In this document: in pieces, positions 1 to 6,535 of the stretch
Layout: every line of letters begins with the position of its first letter
Numbering within the stretch: the stretch's first letter is position 1
Assembly (NCBI GenBank): GCA_003427395.1
Contig: BFEA01000091.1
Coordinates: 3,476,945-3,497,827 of the forward strand
Reading direction: 5' to 3'
Source: Chara braunii
Taxonomy: Eukaryota > Streptophyta > Charophyceae > Charales > Characeae
DNA length: 20,883 nucleotides
The notes under the pieces: generated by a model
Databases searched by the model: none
Told to the model about the DNA's origin: nothing
What the model saw: only the letters and a program-made list of their open reading frames with translations
Program-made: the position numbers and the translations under genes

Positions 1-57
1 TCTTTCTCTATGTGCCTGGTGCCCTTCTCCGCCCTCTTTCTCTATGTGCCTGGTGCC
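1..57. repeat. 34-bp direct repeat, 1.7 copies, at the window edge
   Basis: The 23-mer beginning TCTTTCTCTATGTGCC occurs exactly at 1-23 and again at 35-57, giving a period of 34 bp. It lies in the distal part of the SINE-like copy that follows, so it is probably a duplication within the tail of that repeat. The array may continue to the left of the window. Confidence 0.8.
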
Positions 58-150
58 AAGCTTGCCCAGGTAAGTACATGAGGCCAATGGGGATCGAACC
101 CAAGACCTCATGAATGCCACTTGCCTGCCATACCAACCAAGGTACCCCGC
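35..150 (-). mobile_element. tRNA-derived SINE-like copy A
   Basis: Read on the minus strand, this stretch has a tRNA-like head. A possible A box, TACCTTGGTTGG, lies at 144-133, and a B box that fits the consensus, GGGTTCGATCC, lies at 101-91. The two are about 31 nt apart, which is tRNA-like spacing. After the B box comes a tRNA-unrelated body (CCCATTGGCCTCATGTA and onward to about 35) that is shared with the copy at 885-992. A repeat in two diverged copies with an internal RNA polymerase III promoter is the definition of a SINE. No clear tail or target duplication was found, and the family was not checked against a database. Confidence 0.65.
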
Positions 151-884
151 TGGATTTCAGTCTAGAGTGGGGGAAGACAGTAGGGGTAGACATAGCATGC
201 CGATTTCCAAAGCCAGCCGTTGCAGAACCTCCCGCTGCACACACTTTGCCATAGCTGTTAGGGCACAACCCCCCACGGGACCATGAGTCTAAAAGCACCC
301 CCGACCACCACCCCAAACCCCCCTGAACCCACCACCCCGACTCATTTCTCCCATTTCCCCCTCAATCCCTTGCCAGCGAAGCTGCAACAGGTACCCTTGT
401 TTCATTTGAAAATCAAAACTTGTTTTACCTTTGCCGCTTGGGAAAATAGCGGGCCTCGGGTAGGCGTCCGACCTTTGCAGAGGCCGAAACGAAATGACGT
501 CCGCCGATCAGATTTGTCAATGGCAGTCGTCGTCGTCGTCGGGCCCGACCTCCGAAAATTCAGGAGTTTGGGAAAACTGCCAGTTTTCCCTATTCTCCCA
601 CGCGGGAAAGGTACTAGTATTCTTCTCTCAATTTCACCTCACACTACCTACCTACCACTACTCCTAATTGTAGGCATACGGGGAACCCCGGAACAGCCAG
701 AAGTGTGTTCACGAGAGAACAAGCGGGGGCTGCTCCCGACCTGCAGGTGGGCGATACCGGCTAGGGGACAGCCGGTAGCATCAGGGAACATGCCAACAGG
801 ACCAATCCCTGTGCCTCCCCTCAGGTCCCCTCCCCTACGAACATCAGCAGACTGCTCAATGCCCATGGGGGGATCCAGTGGTCT
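151..884. other. Stretch between SINE copies; no supported gene
   Basis: A 220-codon ORF runs from an ATG at 283 to 945, but its translation is proline-rich and low in complexity, and its last 20 codons are antisense SINE sequence. I do not accept it as a gene. A perfect inverted repeat lies at 570-590: GGGAAAACTG, one base, then CAGTTTTCCC. Nothing else is recognisable. Confidence 0.5.
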
Positions 885-992
885 ATCTCTAGGTGGTGGG
901 TGCCAAGCAAATCCCAGGAAGTTACATGAGGCCAATGGGGATTGAACCCACGACCTCCTGAATGCCACTTGCGAGCCTTACCAACTTGGTTT
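885..992 (-). mobile_element. tRNA-derived SINE-like copy B
   Basis: This is the second copy of the repeat at 35-150, in the same orientation. The B box on the minus strand is GGGTTCAATCC (949-939), with one change from the usual GGTTCGA. The A-box region (992-979) is more decayed than in copy A. The body after the B box aligns with copy A through the shared segments CCCATTGGCCTCATGTA, CCTGGG and GCTTGGCACC, with a few small indels. The divergence between copies suggests old, independent insertions. Confidence 0.65.
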
Positions 993-1084
993 TTGATGCG
1001 GCCATGGTTACCTCAAAATCAAACCAGATGCTGCTAAAAGCTTCGTCCATATTTTTCAAAAAGTAAAATGGGAAAACAAAATAA

Positions 1085-1250
1085 GGGCCAGATCCCACTG
1101 GCAAAGAGGATCGGAAGAAATGTCTGAATCTGGACGTGTTCCACGCGAAGGTGCAGAAAAGTAGATCAATCACAATTTTTTGCACCTTTCCACAAACACG
1201 TCCAGATTCAGAAATTTCTTCCGATCCTCTTTGCCAGTGGGATCTGGCCC
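1085..1250. mobile_element. Foldback MITE, Tourist-like, with TAA target duplication
   Basis: The arms at 1085-1140 and 1195-1250 are reverse complements over 56 bp with a single mismatch. Weaker pairing continues inward (GGTGCA at 1150-1155 with TGCACC at 1181-1186) to a loop near 1161-1175. The ends read GGGCCAGATC...GATCTGGCCC and are flanked on both sides by TAA (1082-1084 and 1251-1253). A 3-bp TWA duplication with a GGG terminus is typical of PIF/Harbinger-derived Tourist MITEs, so that class is inferred. It has no coding capacity. Near-identical arms suggest either a recent element or a conserved hairpin transcript. Confidence 0.8.
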
Positions 1251-1253
1251 TAA

Positions 1254-2055
1254 GGCCTGAGTGAAATTCTCTGTACACTACGTGAAGTTGGAGACTGGGA
1301 CATCACTATGGGTCCCGCTCCAGTACTAGGCTCCACTACTCTCAAATTGGACTTGGCAAAATTCCCTTTGAGAGTCGTCAAAAAGGACTCGGGAAGGGAA
1401 CTGTGGAACCGTTGAGAGTCCACAGCTTGCAACTTCCCCAATTTCTGAAGTGGTCGGAGCTACCCCACGTGCGCCCTTGTTTTTCATGAGTAGACCTGGA
1501 ATCGGGGCCGACAAACGAACTGTTCAGTTGTAGGATAGTAATGTCGTGTACTACATTCAAACTTCGCGAGCGCCGCCTTCTAGAGTAAGTGAAGTGAGGG
1601 CGGTAATTTCATGAGTTTTACTCAACTCGGACAAGGGGCTGTGTCTCCCTGTGGAATACCAGGGAGCAGGGTGATTCCAACTCCTCCTACAACAGACAAT
1701 CTACAAGAGTCAAGTAACAATGAGTGCAGTGTGAACACGGCGAAGGTAGAGAGAGTCTAGTACAGGACAGCGGGCACATCCAACAGCGGCACCTCTGGAG
1801 GCAGTGGGTGCGCAGCAGGACTGGTGTTGAGAGGAGCATGTGAGAACTACTGTTGACTATCTCAACTGGGAGCGTGAAGACCTGAAATTCGACGGGTGGC
1901 AGCGCCACCAATGGGAGTGGGAGTTCCTCTGGTGGTGGTGGGAGCATAGATGACAAAGCGTCTCACTCCACTCTAGACTCGAAGATTTTCGAGAGTCCGT
2001 CGAGAGATGTCAGAGGCTAAAAACTCATGAATTTTTTATTTTTATTTTTTTTCAG
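1254..2055. other. Unannotated stretch; no supported gene
   Basis: Only short overlapping ORFs of under 90 codons occur here, on both strands, without recognisable protein similarity. A plus-strand Gly/Ser-codon-rich patch lies near 1890-1945. The right end is a T-rich run (about 2029-2053) that looks like the polypyrimidine tract of a 3' splice site. The stretch could be intron or intergenic sequence. Confidence 0.4.
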
Positions 2056-2235
2056 AAGTTGGTCACCTTTGAAGCTCAGAAGAGGCGGGGGACCTCACAA
2101 TTCAACCCGGATGAACATACTGGGGGCATTACCCAGCTTCGGCAGAAATGGAAACCTGGTCCAGTGTCCCATTTTCTCACTCTCTTCTCTCAAAGAAGCT
2201 TCTCAAAAAAAATTCCCCTGAAGTGCAGTAAAAAG
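2056..2235 (+). CDS. Candidate internal exon of an unrecognised gene
   Basis: A strong 3' splice acceptor, a long T-rich tract ending TTTTTTTTCAG, stops at 2055. A donor, AAAAAG followed by GTATGA, starts at 2236. The 180 nt between them are open in one frame and are exactly 60 codons, so the exon would be phase 0 at both ends. The translation starts KLVTFEAQKRRGTSQFNPDE and ends in a lysine-rich segment with one cysteine (KCSKK). I do not recognise it. There is no start codon or partner exon I can prove, so this rests on splice motifs and open frame only. Chance occurrence of such motifs in T-rich DNA is a real alternative. Confidence 0.3.
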
Positions 2236-2422
2236 GTATGAATAACAACCTAAAACAATTTCAAATGCATTTCCAAGCATGAAGCACCAGAGCTGAGAAA
2301 CCAGCTATCCCTATGGAATTGTAATCTTAAACCACCAGTACTTGGCCCAGCTATCAGCCGCGGAAAAAAATAGAGTAGAAACGTTTCTAGTTGGATGAAT
2401 TTGGGCGCTCCTATAGTGGCCC

Positions 2423-2474
2423 GTACGTTTCCCAAAATCGCATAGCGTTAACGCTACGCGACTTTAGGAAGTAC
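2423..2474. repeat. Imperfect hairpin centred on GTTAAC
   Basis: The perfect 14-bp palindrome TAGCGTTAACGCTA (2443-2456) is extended on both sides by roughly 80 percent complementary sequence out to GTAC at 2423-2426 and GTAC at 2471-2474. It may be a decayed foldback element or a structured transcript. No target duplication is visible. Confidence 0.55.
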
Positions 2475-3756
2475 TGTTGGTTTAAATGTCTAATAAATCC
2501 ACAGCCCCCTTAAACTGTCACCAATTCAAAATCCATGTTCGAAAAATGTGTAGCAAGCCTATAAGTCCAGCCTATGCAGATGGCCAGAAAACGGCAAACC
2601 GCCACTTGAAATTATAATAGTCATGGTATAACTAAACCCTAATGAACAAAGCCAAATAACAGATTGTGAACTAGAAAGGAATCTGGAGAGTTGAAGAAAA
2701 GGATTCGCCCAACAAGCAGATCAAGTAATTTCCACCGAAGGAATACAGCACCAATACTGGCCCGACAGAGCAGCAGCTAGTAGTCGTGGGGAGCCTGGGT
2801 TGCCNTGACGAGGTTTCCCACCTTGCACCCTTGGACCTCTGTAGGAACTGCCATCTCCCAGGCACCCTAGATCTCAATGGGTACAACCCAAGTTTGCTCT
2901 CTTGACAGCTAAATGCTATTCAGTTGTGCCATAGTAGGTCACCAACGTTCCCACAACTATTAGGTCTCCCACCACCCCCAATAGTTCCGCTGCCTTCTAC
3001 GAACAACCCCCAACCTTCCACGTTTACCAACCAGAACTAAAGCCGACAACCCGCAGTCCTTGAAATAGCCTCTACATTCGGTGAGTTTAGGTGAGATAAA
3101 CATTACGAGCAATTTTGGAATTACTGTGTTATTATACGAGGGCTCAGATATGGGAATAGGGATGGAGGGTTGCCTGAATCCAACCTTACCACCCAATGCA
3201 GAGTATGAGTAAAATACTGCACTACACCAGGGTTTGCATATAAGAATAACAAACTTTAAGGAAAAGTGCACCAAACGAAACATATGCCCAGATACGGAAT
3301 ACTAATGACTAAATACGATCAAGGTTGCCAGTGACACCAAAGCACATAGCAGGAAGAGCTTGAAAGAGGAGGAAAGTAATTCCAAATATTATCTTGTATG
3401 ACAGTCATGAAGTAAGCCACTCATAAGGAGTATTTAGCAAAAAAATATGGCTAGGTTAATGCACTCTTAAATATTTCGTGCTAGAGAGTGGCTTGGTTAA
3501 TGCTCAGCGCCCAGTGTGCATGGCCCGGTGCATTCACTACCCAAATAAAGGAAATGATTTTGAGGCTGCAGGGCCAAACACACTATCAACACTCTCTGTC
3601 AGAGTCTCCTCCCGCGAGGAGGTAATGATGGCTCAACAAAGAAAAATGAAGCAAATGGATTTCAAGGGATGGGAAAATCTAGAAGACGAATTTTAATACA
3701 TGAAAACTCAATCTGATAGATTTGTGCTGAATATCTCCCTACCTACTTGTTCCCAG
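2475..3756. other. Unannotated stretch; no supported gene
   Basis: The sequence is AT-richer and contains many stops. An undetermined base (N) lies at 2805. A 72-codon ORF at 3478-3696 has no recognisable product. If the candidate exons at 2056-2235 and 3757-3826 belong together, this would be a 1.5-kb intron. Nothing else can be supported. Confidence 0.4.
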
Positions 3757-3826
3757 CAGATGGATGGTGGGTCTATCCCATGTGCCACATGTGGTGGAAA
3801 ACTGTACCATGAGCTACCTCAATGTT
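3757..3826 (+). CDS. Candidate small exon with a CxxC motif
   Basis: A pyrimidine-rich run ending TTGTTCCCAG marks an acceptor at 3756, and GTAAGT directly follows 3826 as a consensus donor. The 70 nt between are open in the same frame as the candidate exon at 2056-2235, and its entry phase (0) matches that exon's exit phase. The translation, QMDGGSIPCATCGGKLYHEL and three more residues, has a CxxC pair and a further cysteine, which hints at a zinc-binding piece but does not identify it. The exon is short, the partner exons are unproven, and the product is unknown. Confidence 0.25.
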
Positions 3827-3905
3827 GTAAGTGGGACCTAGCCCCAAAATCGGGAGTCCCGATCTTGCGCAACCGTTATTAGGAAAAAAGGGTGGAGTGA
3901 ACTCA

Positions 3906-4313
3906 GGGCATACTCACACGGCGACCCCAAATCCGCAATTTGGGAAGGGCCGATTTGAGGTTTTGGGTGTGGTTCACGTCACACTGCTTTGCCTTTTCAG
4001 ATGGGACAAGGTCGCGGCCGTCTGCAGAAATGGGGATTTGGTACTTGGCTGGTCACACGGGGCCATCCACTAATTGTGCAAGAACTTTTGTGAACGAATT
4101 TTTGCCAATTTTCGAAGAAAAATGCAACAAATGAAAAAGGGCATTTGCGGTCACCTCCAGAGGTGACCGCAAAGTCCCTTGCCCCACGGCTTCCCAGGCC
4201 GCTGACAAATGGGCACTGGAATAGTACATTTGCGGATTTGGTAGATCCGTGTGACCGGCCTTTTACCCTTTTTTTGGGATTTTGGGATTATAGGTCCCCG
4301 TGTGAGTATGCCC
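3906..4313. mobile_element. Second MITE, 408 bp, 21-bp terminal inverted repeats
   Basis: The left end GGGCATACTCACACGGCGAC (from 3906) and the right end at 4293-4313 are reverse complements over 21 bp with one mismatch. Both ends are flanked by TCA (3903-3905 and 4314-4316), which fits a 3-bp target duplication. Subterminal segments near 3926-3940 and 4228-4242 are also partly complementary, so much of the element can fold back. There is no transposase. The GGG ends with a 3-bp duplication again suggest a PIF/Harbinger-like origin, although TCA is not the usual TWA target. It shares no obvious sequence with the MITE at 1085-1250 beyond the GGGC terminus. Confidence 0.75.
4144..4173. repeat. 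Perfect 13-bp hairpin inside the second MITE
   Basis: TTTGCGGTCACCT at 4144-4156 pairs perfectly with AGGTGACCGCAAA at 4161-4173 around the loop CCAG. It lies slightly right of the middle of the 408-bp element and is its strongest internal structure. Confidence 0.85.
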
Positions 4314-4595
4314 TCAGGAGGTAAATTTTGTGCTGGTTTATTTGACTTGTTTTTGTTCTTTTCTTAATGGTTGGCTTTTGTTGTTCTTTTGTCCTTTATG
4401 ATACAGACACGGAGATTATATCAAGTATACCTTTGCAGATGATCCTTTACTTCAACTCTCTGTTCTCCCCTCCTTGGCTTGCTGCCACACTATACTCCAT
4501 CTCTGAAAAGGTTCACGGCTCCTCCCTCCTCCCCCTCCTCCTCTTTTTTTTTCTGCTTTGCCATCTCCTTCCAACCCCATGGCATTAGGGCGTAC

Positions 4596-4616
4596 TTTTT
4601 TTTTTTTTTTTTTTTT
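4596..4616. repeat. T21 homopolymer
   Basis: There are 21 consecutive T residues. Read from the minus strand this is an A21 run following GTTGCAGGGAGC, so it could be the poly(A) tail of a minus-strand retrocopy whose body lies to the right. No source element was recognised. Length errors are likely in short-read assembly of such a run. Confidence 0.6.
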
Positions 4617-4655
4617 GCTCCCTGCAACAAAAACTCCCGAGCCCGGTGTCCGCAC

Positions 4656-4824
4656 TTAAACCACCATTACCTTTCCCAGCTATTTTTTCAGAGGCGTGCC
4701 GGGTAACGCGCTGGCCTGAAATGGTAGGGCGGCTGCCGATTAATCCAATCGGCGACCAGTCTTTATTTTCAGGCTGGCGCGCAATGCCCGCAGTCAACAT
4801 ATGGGAAAGGTACTGGTGGTTTAA
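4656..4824. mobile_element. TTAA-bounded foldback element, about 170 bp
   Basis: ACCACCATTACCTTTCCCA at 4660-4678 pairs with 4802-4820 at 18 of 19 positions, and TTAA lies directly outside both arms (4656-4659 and 4821-4824). Pairing resumes inward. GGTAACGCGCTGGCCTGAAA on the left matches the complement of TTTTCAGGCTGGCGCGCAAT on the right, and the centre is GCCGATT-AATCC-AATCGGC. Nearly the whole unit can form one long imperfect hairpin. TTAA ends recall piggyBac-type MITEs. A microRNA-precursor-like gene is the alternative, because the pairing has bulges. Confidence 0.65.
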
Positions 4825-5416
4825 AGGGGTGATACGAGCATCCCCTCTCACACTGGAACTGTCTCAAGTGAACTGGCAATAATTGAGGTTGGATACGTCC
4901 TCCAAAGGCCTAGGGTGAGTACGGCCCGGGTTGGAGAGTGTTGCACCAGGGCGAGAGATGATAGCCTAGTGTGCTAAGTCTTTGATCTAAGGGCAAAGCA
5001 CACACAGGCGAACCCCTGTAAATGCCTGTGACAGGCATGTCAGTCGCATCCATGGGCGGACGAAGAAGAAAGGAAAAACATAATGCATGAACATTGAATT
5101 TCTTCTATTTGGCATTTACTAGTCAGTGTGCAGGGGCAGGATAGGCCTGTGACGATGGCCTACGGTGACTATGCCCTCATGCTCGGACACTTGGACATAT
5201 TTTGTGATAAGCAAGGTCTTTGTTTTTAATCAATCGTCTTTTTATTTATTTACGCATCCATGGGTATGCACATGAGCATGCAAGTGTGCTGTTGTGTTCA
5301 CAGGTGTACCCACGTGCGATATTGTGTGCGAAACAGAGAGGTTTTCATTTTCATCTTACTTTTTTGTTGACAGGCAGTGTTTATGATTTACCTAGCATTG
5401 TGAGGTAAGGTTTCTC
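4825..5416. other. Unannotated stretch left of the adapter; no supported gene
   Basis: No ORF of useful length is present. A strong donor-like motif, GGTGAGTAC, occurs near 4913, but no exon can be defined before it. From about 5410 the sequence abuts a synthetic adapter, so its relation to the DNA on the right is uncertain. Confidence 0.4.
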
Positions 5417-5454
5417 CTGTCTCTTATACACATCTAGATGTGTATAAGAGACAG
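5417..5454. other. Nextera mate-pair junction adapter (library artefact)
   Basis: The 19-mer CTGTCTCTTATACACATCT (5417-5435) is the Tn5 mosaic end. It is followed without a gap by its exact reverse complement (5436-5454). This 38-bp head-to-head pair is the circularisation junction of Illumina Nextera mate-pair libraries. It does not occur naturally in plants or algae, and both halves are perfect. In such a library the two flanks come from opposite ends of a multi-kilobase fragment, so an untrimmed read has been built into the assembly. Sequence left and right of it may not be neighbours in the genome. Confidence 0.97.
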
Positions 5455-5470
5455 CTCTCTCTCTCTCTCC
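5453..5470. repeat. CT microsatellite next to the adapter
   Basis: A short (CT)n run, CTCTCTCTCTCTCTCTCC, starts at the last bases of the adapter. Such simple sequence at the junction could have favoured false overlap during assembly or gap filling. Confidence 0.6.
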
Positions 5471-6133
5471 CCTCTTACCTTTGCACCTTTTGAGCAATTG
5501 GTTTTCCGCGTGTTTTGATCACTTCTTTGTTTGACTTACTCATGAAATAGAAACCAGGAGCAAGGTCCCACGTGCGAGTGTTCTTCAAGTTTGTGGCCAT
5601 GGATCTGTGTAATCTACCGTCTACAATGAAGAACACACTCAAGTGGTACCTACCCCTGGATTGATGCTGCTCTGAATGGATAGTAGCCTCGACGAACAGG
5701 AGAAGGTTTTTGGAAAAAGGAAAAGTGTGTTTGTGTCCACTTTTTTTTGGACTCCCTGTCCCTTCCCTCTCCTCCACTACTGCCTGGATTGCTGGCTGCT
5801 TTTCACCACTATCATGGCTTCTCCTGCAGGCCTCTGCATTGCCAAACGATAACCGTGTGTCGAGCTGTGCACTTGGTCTAAGGAGGGGATACCTACACTG
5901 GGACTTTGCTGGGTGTACTTCGACCATAACTACAGTGGAATTCAGTCCAAAGGTCCTTTTGAGAGTATGGGCCCCAGCTGGGACAGATGTAGAGATGGCT
6001 TTATGGACCCACTCGTGAGGGATGATAAGCTCACATAGTGTTTAACGACGGTCTCAAATCTGCAACTTGAACCAACTTGCGGAGAAGCCCCCTTGAGCAG
6101 TTGGCGCCATCAGTCCTTACCGTCCACTGAGTT
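5471..6133. other. Region upstream of the large gene; no supported gene
   Basis: Overlapping ORFs occur on both strands: minus 5475-5927 (150 codons) and plus 5710-6018 (102 codons). The minus ORF ends near a GTAAGAG donor-like motif. The plus ORF contains an acceptor-like CTTCTCCTGCAG ending at 5830. I recognise neither translation, and they cannot both be real. This stretch would include the distal promoter of the gene that starts after 6157. Confidence 0.35.
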
Positions 6134-6166
6134 CCAATCACATGGTCCTCCTGAGCTATATAAATA
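6134..6166 (+). promoter_or_regulatory. Core promoter: CCAAT box and TATA box
   Basis: CCAAT at 6134-6138 is followed by TATATAAATA at 6157-6166, an excellent TATA match. Transcription would be expected to start about 25-32 bp downstream, near 6185-6195. This is correctly placed for the long ORF at 6536, giving a leader of about 350 nt. It is based on motif and position only. Confidence 0.6.
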
Positions 6167-6334
6167 GCGACAAATCACAGTGGAAGAGCACACTGGAGAT
6201 CGACTGGAGGTTTGGCAGAGGGGTTGCCAGTGGGTGGGGTGGGTTGGGGTGGGGGGGCACGAGGCGGCACGGAGGTAGCAAGCGGAGTCTGGATTCCCGC
6301 TCTTGTCGTGAAAAAGGGGCATATATTTATAGCT

Positions 6335-6523
6335 ATGGTGGCTGCAGGAGGCGTGCGTAGCCACCAAGTGAGGAGACATAACGTGGGGAAAGAGAACTTG
6401 CCGGTGAGTAATCTTGTGACTGATTCCGTTGTGGAGAGAGTAAACAGCGAATCGACAAACAAGAAGAAAGTGGAAAATGGAGAACAAGAGGAGGATATTC
6501 TCCATGTGTGGAGACGAAGCTGA
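6335..6523 (+). CDS. Upstream ORF in frame with the large protein
   Basis: An ATG at 6335 opens a 62-codon frame ending at TGA 6521-6523. The large ORF continues in exactly the same frame, with its first ATG 12 nt after that stop. The peptide (start MVAAGGVRSHQVRRHNVGKE) is polar and charged, like the large protein. There are three readings: a regulatory upstream ORF in the leader; an N-terminal extension cut by a sequence error or a nonsense allele; or part of an exon, since a good donor motif (CCG followed by GTGAGTAA) lies inside at 6404. The open frame actually reaches back to about 6212, which mildly favours the extension. Confidence 0.35.
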   Translation: MVAAGGVRSHQVRRHNVGKENLPVSNLVTDSVVERVNSESTNKKKVENGEQEEDILHVWRRS

Positions 6524-6535
6524 AGAAACTTGGTG

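Noticed and set aside
648-968. Minus-strand ORF containing a segment like SWVQSPLASCNFLGF
   Set aside because: Its first 25-30 codons are translated SINE-like sequence, and the rest has no support.
1109-1118. GATCGGAAGA resembles the start of the Illumina TruSeq adapter
   Set aside because: Only ten bases match, and the same bases are repeated in complement in the other arm of the foldback element, so they belong to that element.
5475-5927. 150-codon minus-strand ORF ending at a GTAAGAG motif
   Set aside because: It overlaps a plus-strand ORF, has no recognisable domain, and lies next to an assembly artefact. It is only an open frame.
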